Shown piece by piece: positions 32,727 through 42,428 of a stretch of DNA of 64,000 nt. A program made the position numbers and the translations under genes. Each line of letters starts with the position of its first letter. Positions within the stretch are counted from its first letter, which is position 1. Below the pieces are notes generated by a model. It saw only the letters and a list, made by a program, of their open reading frames with translations, did not search any database and had not been told where the DNA came from. This DNA comes from Maribacter sp. MJ134. GTDB lineage: Bacteria; Bacteroidota; Bacteroidia; Flavobacteriales; Flavobacteriaceae. The DNA is taken from contig NZ_CP034570.1 of the NCBI RefSeq assembly GCF_003970695.1, positions 3,100,001-3,164,000 of the forward strand. Direction: 5' to 3'.

Positions 32727-35138
32727 GTGAAACTGCTACTACTTTTTCTTATGGTATTCCTTGGAGTTTCCCAAGGGGTTTTATCCCAAACGTATACCCT
32801 ATCGGGAGAAGTTAAGGATGACACTGCTGTTGCTGTTCCTTTTGCATCGGTCTTTTTATTGGCCACCACAGATTCTACTTTAGTCAAAGGCACATCCGCA
32901 GATGAGAGCGGTTTTTTTGCCATAGACGGAATAACCGAAGGCCTTTATTTTTTAAAGGCAAGTTATATTGGCCAAACTTCGGAAAATCTGGCTCTGGACA
33001 TTACCAAGGATGTTAAGATAGGTGCATTGATCATCGCGCAAAGTTCGCAGGTATTGGATGAGGTCGTGGTTACGGCAGGTAGGCCAGTGGTAGAGCGAAA
33101 AGTAGATAGGTTGGTGTTCAATGTAGAAAATACGGTATTATCCCAGAGCAGTTCTTGGGAAATTCTACAACAGACTCCAGGGGTAATCTCTATGCAAGAT
33201 GAACTTCAAATACGAAACCAGACCGCCACAATTTATATAAACGACCGAAAAGTGCAACTTAGCTCAGAGGAGGTTAGGAATTTATTGGAAAACTACCAGG
33301 GAGAAAATATAAAGTCGGTAGAGGTCCTTAGCAATCCACCGGCGAGATATGATGCAGAAGGTGGCCCAGTACTGAATATCGTTACCAGTAAGAATATTTC
33401 ATTGGGCTACAAGGGAAATATCAACACTAGGTACACCCAAGGAGTTTTTGCTAAATACAATATAGGCACATCGCACTTCTATAAGACCGAAAAACTGAAT
33501 TTAAACGCCAGTTATTCCTTTGCACCCAGAAAGGTTTTTAAAGATGTGGAAAGCATAACTAATTTTAACGATGACACGGGTATTTTTTCGCGCTGGGAGA
33601 CAGATTTTGACCAAACCAACCGGTTTGAAACGCATAACATTGGGCTGGTTTTGGACTACACTTTTGACGATAGAAATGAACTAAGCCTAACCTCCAATGC
33701 GCAATTATCCCCAGAGAGAACCTATGATTATTTTCAAGATACGCGTATTGAAAATGGGCAAGGGGCCCTGGATTCTACCTTTACCACTGCCAGTTTTTTA
33801 GACGAGACCAAGAACAATGTTTCCGCGGACCTTACATTTAAACATACTTTCGAAGAGAAAGGTTCCTTAACACTAAACGGGCATTATACCCATTTTGACC
33901 TGCAGCGGTCTCAAGAAGTGAACTCCGATTATTTTCTGCCCAGTGGCGATTTTATAAGGGATTTTGATTTTTTTACCAACGCACGGCAAGATATAGAGAT
34001 TGGTACGGCACAGTTGGATTATAGCACACTTTTTGGCACCGTCAGTTTTGAATCCGGTATTAAGGCATCTTTTATTGACTCCCAAAGCAAACTGGATTTT
34101 TTTGATTTGAACAACGGGCAGGTACCGGTCGCGGAGCTTTCCGACGATTACCTGTACGACGAACAAGTCTTTGCAGGTTATTTTAGCCTTTCCAAGGATT
34201 GGGAAAAATGGAGCTTAAAGGCCGGTCTAAGGGCAGAGCAAACGGAAAGTTCCGGTAATTCGGTGGCACTCTCCACCATTAATGAGTTATCGTATTTTGA
34301 GCTTTTCCCAACACTCTATGTGCTGCATAACGTGAACGAAAATCATAGCTTTGCTTTTGATTATTCCAGAAAACTGACCAGACCCCGATATGAGGATTTA
34401 AATCCGTTTAGAACATTTGTAAACGAGAATCTTTTTTTTGACGGGAATCCTAACCTGCTTCCAAACTTTAGCAACAATTTCAATTTAAATTATACGCTGA
34501 AACAAGAATTCTTTTTTGATTTTTACTATAGGGACAATGGTAATTATATTTCCACGCTTACTTTTCAGGATAATGAAAACCAGACCTTAAGAGATGTTAC
34601 CCAGAATGTTTTAGAAAGTACTTCGTACGGATTTGATTTTAACTACGGAAAATCCATTACGAACAACTGGTATCTCTATAGCTATATTTCCATTTTTCAT
34701 GAAGATGAGACGTTTTTAGCTCTGGAAAGTGACAACGTTCCCGCAAGGAATGAGTTTGACGGGTTTTATGCGGACCTTACCAATTATTTGACGCTATCCA
34801 AAGACGGAACGCTTAAAGGGGAATTGGGGCTTACCTATTTATCTGGCTTTCTGCAGGGGTCTAGCATACAGGCAGAGACTACGAATCTTACCTTTGGATT
34901 GCGAAAATCGTTTTGGAAGCGCAGGGCATTAGTAAGCCTTGCCGTTAACGATATTCTCGGAAAAGCCAACGGCAGGGTCACCTCAAAATACTTGAACCAG
35001 GACAATAATTTCCTGGCCATTCCTGAAACGCAGTATGTGCGTTTTGGCTTTACCTATAATTTTGGAAATTACAGATTAGAGGATAATGACAGGGAGATAG
35101 ACAAAATAGAACGGGAGCGCCTTAGTAGCGAGGAATGA
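32727..35138 (+). CDS. TonB-linked outer-membrane beta-barrel receptor (paralogue 1)
   Basis: 803 residues, GTG start. After the signal peptide (ending VLSQTYT) comes a carboxypeptidase-regulatory-like domain (LSGEVKDDTAVAVPFASVFLL..., about 22-105). A short plug follows (ILDEVVVTAGRPVVERKVDRLVF..., NNPPARYDAEG-type motif SNPPARYDAEGGPVLNI), then a barrel of the OMP_b-brl_3 type. This group lacks strong evidence for a fixed substrate; it is thought to import or handle peptides or metals. The neighbour (35224) is a paralogue on the same strand. Confidence 0.85.
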   Translation: MKLLLLFLMVFLGVSQGVLSQTYTLSGEVKDDTAVAVPFASVFLLATTDSTLVKGTSADESGFFAIDGITEGLYFLKASYIGQTSENLALDITKDVKIGALIIAQSSQVLDEVVVTAGRPVVERKVDRLVFNVENTVLSQSSSWEILQQTPGVISMQDELQIRNQTATIYINDRKVQLSSEEVRNLLENYQGENIKSVEVLSNPPARYDAEGGPVLNIVTSKNISLGYKGNINTRYTQGVFAKYNIGTSHFYKTEKLNLNASYSFAPRKVFKDVESITNFNDDTGIFSRWETDFDQTNRFETHNIGLVLDYTFDDRNELSLTSNAQLSPERTYDYFQDTRIENGQGALDSTFTTASFLDETKNNVSADLTFKHTFEEKGSLTLNGHYTHFDLQRSQEVNSDYFLPSGDFIRDFDFFTNARQDIEIGTAQLDYSTLFGTVSFESGIKASFIDSQSKLDFFDLNNGQVPVAELSDDYLYDEQVFAGYFSLSKDWEKWSLKAGLRAEQTESSGNSVALSTINELSYFELFPTLYVLHNVNENHSFAFDYSRKLTRPRYEDLNPFRTFVNENLFFDGNPNLLPNFSNNFNLNYTLKQEFFFDFYYRDNGNYISTLTFQDNENQTLRDVTQNVLESTSYGFDFNYGKSITNNWYLYSYISIFHEDETFLALESDNVPARNEFDGFYADLTNYLTLSKDGTLKGELGLTYLSGFLQGSSIQAETTNLTFGLRKSFWKRRALVSLAVNDILGKANGRVTSKYLNQDNNFLAIPETQYVRFGFTYNFGNYRLEDNDREIDKIERERLSSEE

Positions 35139-35196
35139 TATCCCGGTCTCATTTCAATATTCTTTTAACGCGTAGGATAATTCCGAATAACTTCAT

Positions 35197-35204
35197 TATA
35201 TTTG
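35197..35204 (+). promoter_or_regulatory. -7 promoter element, TonB-linked receptor 2
   Basis: TATATTTG matches TAnnTTTG, 19 bp before the ATG at 35224. It suggests the second receptor can be transcribed separately from the first. Confidence 0.45.
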
Positions 35205-35223
35205 AGATACACCTACACTATTA

Positions 35224-37629
35224 ATGAAGAGGGATTTTTATTTGCTTTCCATTTTTGTGTTACTTGTTTCCCTCACAAGTGCACAGGATTATAAAATTAG
35301 CGGCACCGTATTAGATGCGGAAGGCAATGCCTTAGTCTATGCCAACGTAGTTTTAGAGTCTAATGATGGCAACCCCATTAAAGGCACGGCTACGGATGAA
35401 AACGGTCAATTCCTTTTAGAGGGTATTGTTTCTGGAGACTACAGGTTATACGCCAGCTATATTAAGAGTACATCCGAAGTACGAGTACTCTCCGTAAAGT
35501 CGGATACGGATGTTGGAAATTTGCTCATCAATCAAAATACGCAGGAATTAGAAGAGGTCGTAGTTACTTACGAGAAGCCCACATTAGTGCAAAAAGCGGA
35601 CAGATATGTTTTTAATATAGAAAACAGTGCCTTGGCCGATAGTGATATTTGGGATGTGTTAAAAAATACTCCCGGCGTGGTTATCATCAATGATAAAATT
35701 ACCATTCAAAATACCGGCAACATTAGTGTTCTTATAAACGGACGTAGGGTAAATATACCCGAAAGCGATATCATAAACCTACTTTCTGGCAGTTCTGCGA
35801 GTAATGTAGAAGCGATTGAGGTCATTACCAATCCGCCAGCAAAATATAGTGCCGAAGGTGGACTTTTGATAGACATTAAAATGAAGAAAAATATTATTGC
35901 CGGGTATAACGGTTCTATCTATAACCGGTATTCCCAAGGTGTTTTTCCAAAGCATACCCTGGGGACGGACCACTTTTTTAAGGGTAAGCGAACGGATTTC
36001 TCAATGAACTATTCTTTTAGGAAGAACAAAAACCTAAGACGCTACACGGATATCACTAATTTTTTTGAAGAAAACAGTGTAGATGAGACCTGGCAAGCAG
36101 AACAGCAAAATATTTCAATGACAGAGCAGCACAACGTTAATCTATTTTTCGATTATCAACCAAACGACAAGAACACCCTAAGTTTTTCCTCTATTAATTC
36201 CTTAAGACCATTTGGCGATACATTTTTGAATTCTGAAACACAAATAACGGATACCCTAGGGCAACCGAACGCCAGCTTTAACACAATTAATAATTCGGAT
36301 GCCAATTACTACAACACTTCCTATTATTTAGACTGGAAACATGAGATAGATGAGGATGGCCAGCAGTTAGCGTTCAATACGCATTACACCTTCTACAACT
36401 ACACAAGAGAGCAGGATATTGCCACCGATTTCTTTGATAATGATAGGAACCTCACCGGTGAGAACGACTTTGTCACCCAGTCCGACCAACGAACAAACCT
36501 GTTCAGTCTTCAACTAGATTATACAAAGCCATTAGGAAAGACAACCACTTTTGAAACAGGGTTGCGCTATGCCACCATTAACAGCGATAATGCCATAGAA
36601 CAGTTGGGTTTTACCAGCGATCAGCCCGGTGTTAGCCCAACAGAAATCGGAAATTTTGTCTATGACGAACGTATTTCCGCAGGGTACCTGAGCATGGACC
36701 ATAGTTTGGAGCAATGGAAGCTCAAAGCAGGACTACGAACGGAATATACCGAAACGGTAGGAGATTTGGATGCCGGTGCCAACAGAACAAAAAACTCCTA
36801 TCTGGAATTTTTCCCCTCATTTTCCGCTTTGTATACCCCGAACAAGAAGAACTCCTTTAAACTTAATTACTACAGACGTATTACCCGACCTCGGTACGAT
36901 TGGCTCAATCCCTTTCAGTATTTCCAAAGTAACAATACTACGGTAGAAGGCAACCCCGATCTCATACCCTCCACAAGAAACTCCATATCGCTGGCCTACA
37001 CCTACGACAAGACCTATACCTTTACCGCATTTTATTATAGGCGTAAGAACGAGTTTCTGCAGCAGGTGTTTCAGGATAACGAGGCCAATCTCTTACGGTT
37101 TATCGCTACAAATCTAGATAGCAATAGAAATTACGGTGCAGATATTGTCTTTAACAAAAAACTGACAAGTTACTGGTCTTCCTACGCGCTTCTGAGCTAT
37201 TTTAATAGGGAAAACACTTTCCGTGATTTTGATACGGGAGAATTATTTGTGAATTCTATATGGTCTGGATTATTGCGTTTACGGAATAGCTTTACATTAT
37301 TGGAGGACAAATCACTTTTTGCTGATGTAAATTACAGTTATTACGCTCCAACATTTCAAGGAAACGCTAGGCAAGATGAAGTAAGCACTTTGGGATTGGC
37401 CTTTAGAAAAACTCTATGGGACAAAAATGCCAGTATTTCGTTGGCTGTTGAGGATATTTTTAACGGGGGAAATTATTTTTATACCAGAAGATTTGCAAAT
37501 CAAAATAACACCACTTCCTCGAGAAGGGAAACACGACTCTTTGTCTTTGGGTTTAGGTATAAGTTCGGTAACACTAGGATTAAGGACAACTATAAAAGAA
37601 AACGGGTGGACGAACGCAGTAGGATTTAA
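35224..37629 (+). CDS. TonB-linked outer-membrane beta-barrel receptor (paralogue 2)
   Basis: 801 residues. The plan is the same as the gene before it: signal peptide (LLVSLTSAQD), regulatory-like domain (ISGTVLDAEGNALVYANVVLE), plug with LEEVVVTYEKPTLVQKADRYVF and TNPPAKYSAEGGLLIDI, then the barrel, ending FGFRYKFGNTRIKDN. The shared architecture and neighbouring position suggest tandem duplication, now well diverged. An own promoter is present. Confidence 0.85.
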   Translation: MKRDFYLLSIFVLLVSLTSAQDYKISGTVLDAEGNALVYANVVLESNDGNPIKGTATDENGQFLLEGIVSGDYRLYASYIKSTSEVRVLSVKSDTDVGNLLINQNTQELEEVVVTYEKPTLVQKADRYVFNIENSALADSDIWDVLKNTPGVVIINDKITIQNTGNISVLINGRRVNIPESDIINLLSGSSASNVEAIEVITNPPAKYSAEGGLLIDIKMKKNIIAGYNGSIYNRYSQGVFPKHTLGTDHFFKGKRTDFSMNYSFRKNKNLRRYTDITNFFEENSVDETWQAEQQNISMTEQHNVNLFFDYQPNDKNTLSFSSINSLRPFGDTFLNSETQITDTLGQPNASFNTINNSDANYYNTSYYLDWKHEIDEDGQQLAFNTHYTFYNYTREQDIATDFFDNDRNLTGENDFVTQSDQRTNLFSLQLDYTKPLGKTTTFETGLRYATINSDNAIEQLGFTSDQPGVSPTEIGNFVYDERISAGYLSMDHSLEQWKLKAGLRTEYTETVGDLDAGANRTKNSYLEFFPSFSALYTPNKKNSFKLNYYRRITRPRYDWLNPFQYFQSNNTTVEGNPDLIPSTRNSISLAYTYDKTYTFTAFYYRRKNEFLQQVFQDNEANLLRFIATNLDSNRNYGADIVFNKKLTSYWSSYALLSYFNRENTFRDFDTGELFVNSIWSGLLRLRNSFTLLEDKSLFADVNYSYYAPTFQGNARQDEVSTLGLAFRKTLWDKNASISLAVEDIFNGGNYFYTRRFANQNNTTSSRRETRLFVFGFRYKFGNTRIKDNYKRKRVDERSRI

Positions 37630-37833
37630 TTAAAACCCGCCCATCATCGTTCCGCAAATACCAAAGCTCACCAGAAGGTAGACCCCAGCTAATATCAGCA
37701 GTATTTTTCCCGCTTTTTTCTTTCCTTTGGATAAAAGGATGATGCCAATAATACCTAAAACTAAGGCGGGCCCTAACAGGATCAAAAAAATCAAGGCTAC
37801 AAGGCCGTCTAAATTACCGACTTCTAAAAACAT
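37630..37833 (-). CDS. Small membrane protein, last gene of the radical SAM operon
   Basis: 67 residues with two hydrophobic helices (LVALIFLILLGPALVLGIIGIILL and ILLILAGVYLLVSFGICGTMMGG) and a basic linker KGKKKAGK between them. Function unknown. It lies 27 bp behind the radical SAM gene on the same strand, so it is probably the last member of that operon. The C-terminal stop abuts the convergent receptor gene. Confidence 0.7.
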   Translation of the reverse strand: MFLEVGNLDGLVALIFLILLGPALVLGIIGIILLSKGKKKAGKILLILAGVYLLVSFGICGTMMGGF

Positions 37834-37860
37834 GGGCTTTTTGAATTTTGATTAATGATG

Positions 37861-39255
37861 TTACACATATTCATTTTGAAGCTCTTTTAACCGCTCAACC
37901 TTATCGTCCCTGTAGAACAAGTTCATAGTCTCAAAAGGTATGATCTTATAATCCTTGTTTACGATATGCACACAAGACTTCTTTATGGCCCTAACATCAA
38001 AATTATGGGCATCTATAAATTGCATGATAATAATACGGAACAGGTTGTCATAGCCCAACTCGGGAGCATCTATTTCCGGAAGACAACACATAATGCTCTT
38101 TAAGTTCTCCGAAGCCTTCTCCACGGAATTACCGGTACTAAAAAGGTCTATCATCTTACCATGTAGCTGTTCGTCTTGCTCATAGATGATGGTGTTCTTG
38201 CCCTCGTTCAGCAAATCTTCAGGGTTAATGAACCGTGTAAGCGGACTCACGTCATCTCCCAATTTCAGGGCGTAGGCCATAACCAAGGCATCAGGATTAC
38301 AGGGAACGGGAATTAAATCGTCCGGTTCAAATATGGGAGATTGTTCCAATATTTTTCTTCGTACCTCGGTCAAGGTTATTCTGTTCTCATCCACCTCAAA
38401 ATTATCCAACCTACCAGCGATCTGCGTAGGCTGAAAGGTAACTCCGCGTATACATTTTTGCTTTAGGGCAAAATCTATTGTGGCCCCCATCTCGTGGTCG
38501 TTCAATCCTTTCTGTAGTGTAACGACCAAGGTTGTAGAGAGATTAAGTTGGTTCAAATGTTCAATGGCCTTTAATCGAATATCCGCCAAATCTGCTCCGC
38601 GCAAGGTTTGCAATACCTTGTTATCCAAGGAATCGAACTGAAGGTAAATCTCAAAATCCGGTGCGTAGCTGGCCAATCGCTTTGCAAAATCAAAATCCCT
38701 CGCAATTTTTATACCGTTGGTATTCAGCATTAAGTGACGGATAGGAAGCGTTTTGGCATAGTCCATTATTTCAAAAAACTGCGGATGTATGGTGGGCTCG
38801 CCACCGCTGAGTTGCACCACATCGGGTTCGCCTTCGTTCTTTACGATGACATCAAGCATTTTTTTGACTTCCTCCAAGGTCCTGTGCCGCCCATAGGAAG
38901 GGGAGGACCCTGCATAACAGGTAGGACAGGTAAGGTTGCAACGGTCCGTAAGCTCTACAACGGTAAGACAAGAATGTTGTTCATGGTCAGGGCAAAGTCC
39001 GCAGTCGTAAGGACACCCGTAATGGGTCTGGGTGTTAAAGGTTTTGGGGTATTCCGAAGCTTTGTTATAGTTGCGGATGTTTTTATAGTATTCAATATCA
39101 TCCGCAATAAGCACTTTAGAACGGCCGTGTTCTTTACAGTTTTTAAGCATGTAGACGTTTTCGTTCTCAAAAACGATCTTCGCATCTACCCTTCTCAGAC
39201 ATTCCGGACACAGGCTTAAGGTAAAATCATAATAGGTATAGTTTTTTTGCGACAT
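37861..39255 (-). CDS. Radical SAM enzyme of the Tes/MJ0619-like group
   Basis: 464 residues. The radical SAM cluster is CNLTCPTC (C106, C110, C113). Upstream lies a Cys-rich N-terminus (CPEC at 16-19, C40, then CPYDCGLC at 81-88) that could hold more Fe-S centres or zinc. SGGEP (about 149) and the later barrel motifs are present. This N-terminal pattern resembles the archaeal Tes enzymes that join lipid chains and related bacterial proteins; that is family resemblance, not proof. It overlaps by 29 bp with an Lgt homologue, so a role in modifying lipids or lipoproteins is plausible. Confidence 0.75.
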   Translation of the reverse strand: MSQKNYTYYDFTLSLCPECLRRVDAKIVFENENVYMLKNCKEHGRSKVLIADDIEYYKNIRNYNKASEYPKTFNTQTHYGCPYDCGLCPDHEQHSCLTVVELTDRCNLTCPTCYAGSSPSYGRHRTLEEVKKMLDVIVKNEGEPDVVQLSGGEPTIHPQFFEIMDYAKTLPIRHLMLNTNGIKIARDFDFAKRLASYAPDFEIYLQFDSLDNKVLQTLRGADLADIRLKAIEHLNQLNLSTTLVVTLQKGLNDHEMGATIDFALKQKCIRGVTFQPTQIAGRLDNFEVDENRITLTEVRRKILEQSPIFEPDDLIPVPCNPDALVMAYALKLGDDVSPLTRFINPEDLLNEGKNTIIYEQDEQLHGKMIDLFSTGNSVEKASENLKSIMCCLPEIDAPELGYDNLFRIIIMQFIDAHNFDVRAIKKSCVHIVNKDYKIIPFETMNLFYRDDKVERLKELQNEYV

Positions 39256-39997
39256 AGGAAATTCCTCTAAGGATAAATTTACGGTAGTACAATAGACAAA
39301 TTAAGCATAAATATTGGATGCTGCTCAAACCTAAAATGAAATAGGAATTAGGTTTTAAAAATTCCATGAAAAAGCGAAAGCTAAAATAGCTGACCATGAA
39401 CAGTTTAAAGAAGCTGCCCGTGGGCCAACATTTTTCACGCTGCTGTAACTGGCGTATAAGAAGGAACAACAGCAAAAGAAATACCATTTCATATAGTGCT
39501 ATAGGATGTCTGGGAACCCCATCCCCTAAATCAATACCCAAGAAAAAGGCAGTTTCTTTCCCATAGGTAAACTCCTTGGTTCCTGCTAAAAAACATCCCA
39601 AACGTCCAATGCCAATACCTAAAATTATGGGGAGCGTAAAAAGGTCTCCGGACGATTGCTTTTCGCCAATGATTTTCTTTGCCAGTTCTACCCCTAGCAG
39701 TCCACCGAAAAGCCCACCCATGATGGTTTTATTATTCAGGAGATACAACCAACCCTGTTCCGCGTGCAACACAGGGTTTTCTAAAAATGCTACGACCCTA
39801 GATAGTAGTAAAGCACCGAATATGGCACCGATGATAATGGAGAGTCGGTTGTTAGCCGAGATCGTATCCGTGCTTTTGTTCCGCAAATAAACGTAGTACC
39901 TAAAAGCGATAAAAAAAGCTAGGTATTCCAGCACTAAATGCGCATTAATTTTTATGCCGAATACAACAGGCTCATAGGGAATGGTCAGCAATAACAC
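39227..39997 (-). CDS. Prolipoprotein diacylglyceryl transferase homologue (Lgt-like)
   Basis: 256 residues from the GTG at 39997, just after the stop of the upstream gene; a longer ATG frame would overlap that gene. Seven or so membrane helices. Lgt traits are NKTIMGGLFGGLLGVELAKK, GIGIGRLGCFLAGTKEFTYG and RHPIALYEMVF. Lgt transfers diacylglycerol from phosphatidylglycerol to the lipobox Cys. An essential lgt would normally sit elsewhere, so this may be a second, specialised copy. It overlaps the radical SAM gene, pointing to a joint pathway. Confidence 0.78.
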   Translation of the reverse strand: MLLLTIPYEPVVFGIKINAHLVLEYLAFFIAFRYYVYLRNKSTDTISANNRLSIIIGAIFGALLLSRVVAFLENPVLHAEQGWLYLLNNKTIMGGLFGGLLGVELAKKIIGEKQSSGDLFTLPIILGIGIGRLGCFLAGTKEFTYGKETAFFLGIDLGDGVPRHPIALYEMVFLLLLFLLIRQLQQREKCWPTGSFFKLFMVSYFSFRFFMEFLKPNSYFILGLSSIQYLCLICLLYYRKFILRGISYVAKKLYLL

Positions 39998-39998
39998 C

Positions 39999-41135
39999 TT
40001 ATTTACTTCCTTTAGAGGACTCAGGGGAGGCCTCTTGCCACTCCGCAATAAACAGGTTGGTATCTCGTGTTCCCCCATTATTTCGGTTGCTGGAGAATGC
40101 TAAATACTTCCCGTCGTTAGAAAAGACGGGGAAAGCATCAAAGGTTTCCCCATGGGTAACGCGCTCCAAATTTTTACCGTCGATGTCGATAAAGTAGAGA
40201 TTGAAAGGGAAACCCTTTTCAGCCTCGAAATTGCTGGAAAACAGTATTTTTTTTCCAGAGGGATGAAAGAACGGACTCCAATTGGCATTACCAAGGAACG
40301 TTAATTGTTTTAGGTCGCTTCCATCGGCATTGCAGATAAACAGTTCCATTTCCGTAGGTTCCACTAAACCTTCCGCTAGTAGGTCTTTATATTTCTTGAT
40401 GGCTTCCGGTGTTTTAGGACGTGAGGCCCTAAATATTAATTGAGTCCCGTCCGGCGAGAAAAAGGCACCTCCGTCGTAGCCCAGTTCATTCGTTATCTGC
40501 TGTACGTCCGTGCCATCAATGTTCATGGTATAAAGCTCTAAATCGCCACTGCGGGTAGAGGTAAAGACAATTTTATCCCCCTTGGGAGAAACTGTGGCTT
40601 CCGCATCGTAACCAGGTTCGGCGGTAAGTTGTGCGGTAATATTTCCTTCCAAATCGGAAACGAAAATATCAAAGGAGTCATATACGGGCCACACATAATT
40701 TCCGTTTTTCCGTAAAGGCACTTCAGGGCATTCTTTGTTCGCCAAATGCGTAGAGCCATACACGAAATGTTTGTTGTCCGGCAGAAAATAGGCGCAGGTG
40801 GTACGTCCCATCCCGGTGCTTACCATAGGCGGAATAGTATCCTTGAAATTATCTTCAATATTCATAAGGAACATCTGGTCACAGTTCATGCCCCATCCTT
40901 TATTGTTCGACTGAAAAATCATTTGGGTATCGTCCCAGTTCCAGTAAGCCTCGGCATTGTCTCCGCCAAAGGTAATCTGTCGGATACTTTTAAAATATTT
41001 CTCTTCCGGATAGATAAGCGTATCGTTCCCGGCCATTAAGGAAATTGTTTTTTCGGCTTTGGACTGCGTTTCTTTCGGGTCTGGCTTACAACTACCCAAT
41101 AGGAATAGGAAACTCAAAACAAATAGAATTCTCAT
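39999..41135 (-). CDS. TolB-like beta-propeller lipoprotein (PD40 repeats)
   Basis: 378 residues from the ATG at 41135, with lipobox FLLGSC; the longer frame begins in the divergent gene. WD40-like PD40 blades recur: AEATVSPKGDKIVFTSTRSGDLELYTMNIDG, GGAFFSPDGTQLIFRASR, WSPFFHPSGKKILFSSNF and FPVFSNDGKYLAFSSNRN. The family binds proteins or envelope components in the periplasm. It is not in a pal/tol cluster. It heads a run with Lgt-like, radical SAM and small membrane genes, so it may supply a docking part for that pathway. Confidence 0.85.
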   Translation of the reverse strand: MRILFVLSFLFLLGSCKPDPKETQSKAEKTISLMAGNDTLIYPEEKYFKSIRQITFGGDNAEAYWNWDDTQMIFQSNNKGWGMNCDQMFLMNIEDNFKDTIPPMVSTGMGRTTCAYFLPDNKHFVYGSTHLANKECPEVPLRKNGNYVWPVYDSFDIFVSDLEGNITAQLTAEPGYDAEATVSPKGDKIVFTSTRSGDLELYTMNIDGTDVQQITNELGYDGGAFFSPDGTQLIFRASRPKTPEAIKKYKDLLAEGLVEPTEMELFICNADGSDLKQLTFLGNANWSPFFHPSGKKILFSSNFEAEKGFPFNLYFIDIDGKNLERVTHGETFDAFPVFSNDGKYLAFSSNRNNGGTRDTNLFIAEWQEASPESSKGSK

Positions 41136-41143
41136 AGGATGTG

Positions 41144-41160
41144 TATTTTTGTCAAAAATA
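41144..41160. promoter_or_regulatory. Back-to-back divergent promoters
   Basis: TATTTTTG on the plus strand (41144-41151) and the same motif on the minus strand (complement of 41153-41160) lie head to head, making the 17-bp palindrome TATTTTTGTCAAAAATA. Both match TAnnTTTG and sit 9-16 bp from the two divergent start codons (41135 minus, 41167 plus). Confidence 0.55.
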
Positions 41161-41166
41161 AACGCT

Positions 41167-42393
41167 ATGCTAGGTAAATGCTCCATTTTACTCTTGTTTT
41201 TTCTTGTTTTCGGCTCCTGTAAAAAAGAAATCCTGAAGACTGTAAGCCTGGAAGAAGATGTCGCTTTTCTGGCCTCGGACAGTTTAAAGGGCAGGGAAAC
41301 GGGCACGCCGGAGGAGTTGATAGCTGCAGATTACATAAGGACGCGTATGGAGAACATAGGATTGCAGCCCAAGGGGAATGCGGGCACCTATTTCCAGACC
41401 TTTACCTTTAAGCCCAAGACCGACCCACATTCTGAAGTACAGTTCGTTAACGGAGATAGCACTATTACGGGAACGAATGTAATAGGTTATATTGATAATA
41501 AGGCCGATAAAACGGTAATCATCGGCGCGCATTATGATCATTTGGGAATGGGTGGCGAAGGTTCGTTGTACGCAGAAGGAGAGGCCATCCATAATGGAGC
41601 GGACGATAATGCGAGTGGCGTTGGAATACTACTACGACTTGCCCAAAAATTAAGGGACACGCTTACGGGCAGTAACTATACCTTTATTGCTTTTTCGGGA
41701 GAGGAAATGGGCCTGTTGGGAAGCAACTACTTTTCAAAAAATCCCACTATCGATTTTACGAAAGCCAATTATATGATCAATATGGATATGGTGGGGAGGC
41801 TACGTGAGAATAAGACGCTTTCCATTAGTGGCACGGGAACCGCGCCTGTTTGGGGACAGGTGCTTAACGCCACCAATCCAGGATTTAAGCTGGTTTTGAA
41901 CGCATCTGGCGTTGGACCAAGCGACCACACTTCGTTCTATCTTCAGAATATTCCCGCACTTCATTTTTTTACGGGTCAGCATAAGGATTACCACAAGCCC
42001 TCCGATGATTCGGAGAAATTGAATTACGAGGGAATGGAAATGATCGGCGACTATATACTCGAGATAATTGCGGAGTTGGATGATGCTAGCAAATTGTCCT
42101 TTAGAACTACCAAGAACGAAAGTGAAGACGTGCCTCGGTTTAAGGTGGCCCTTGGCGTTATGCCAGATTATCTATTTGATGGAAAAGGGATGCGTATCGA
42201 TGGCGTTACCGAAGGAAGACCGGCGGCCAAGGCTGGACTTCTAAAAGGTGATGTGGTCATACAACTGGGTGATAGTACCGTGGTTGATATGATGAGTTAC
42301 ATGCGCGCACTGTCCGCCTTTGAAGAAGGAGATACGACCCAGGTTAGGGTCAATAGAAACGGTGAACAGAAGAAGGCGACCATCACTTTTTAA
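41167..42393 (+). CDS. M28-family zinc peptidase with C-terminal PDZ domain
   Basis: 408 residues from the ATG at 41167. Lipobox VFGSC. The co-catalytic zinc ligands are visible: GAHYDHLG, NGADDNASGVG, SGEEMGLLGS, MINMDMVGR and HKDYHKPSDD. A PDZ domain forms the C-terminus (YLFDGKGMRIDGVTEGRPAAKAG...). It would cleave N-terminal residues of peptides at the cell surface. The gene is divergent from the TolB-like one, and the two promoters overlap. Confidence 0.92.
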   Translation: MLGKCSILLLFFLVFGSCKKEILKTVSLEEDVAFLASDSLKGRETGTPEELIAADYIRTRMENIGLQPKGNAGTYFQTFTFKPKTDPHSEVQFVNGDSTITGTNVIGYIDNKADKTVIIGAHYDHLGMGGEGSLYAEGEAIHNGADDNASGVGILLRLAQKLRDTLTGSNYTFIAFSGEEMGLLGSNYFSKNPTIDFTKANYMINMDMVGRLRENKTLSISGTGTAPVWGQVLNATNPGFKLVLNASGVGPSDHTSFYLQNIPALHFFTGQHKDYHKPSDDSEKLNYEGMEMIGDYILEIIAELDDASKLSFRTTKNESEDVPRFKVALGVMPDYLFDGKGMRIDGVTEGRPAAKAGLLKGDVVIQLGDSTVVDMMSYMRALSAFEEGDTTQVRVNRNGEQKKATITF

Positions 42394-42401
42394 ATTTGAT
42401 G

Positions 42402-42409
42402 TAATTTTG
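42402..42409 (+). promoter_or_regulatory. -7 promoter element, dusB
   Basis: TAATTTTG matches TAnnTTTG, 19 bp before the dusB ATG. No good -33 is seen, so confidence is low. Confidence 0.35.
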
Positions 42410-42428
42410 CAGACCAAAGCACACGAAG

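Noticed and set aside
32727-37629. The two receptors as SusC with SusD partners (a polysaccharide utilisation locus)
   Set aside because: No SusD-like lipoprotein or glycoside hydrolase is adjacent, and the barrels are of the OMP_b-brl_3 type.
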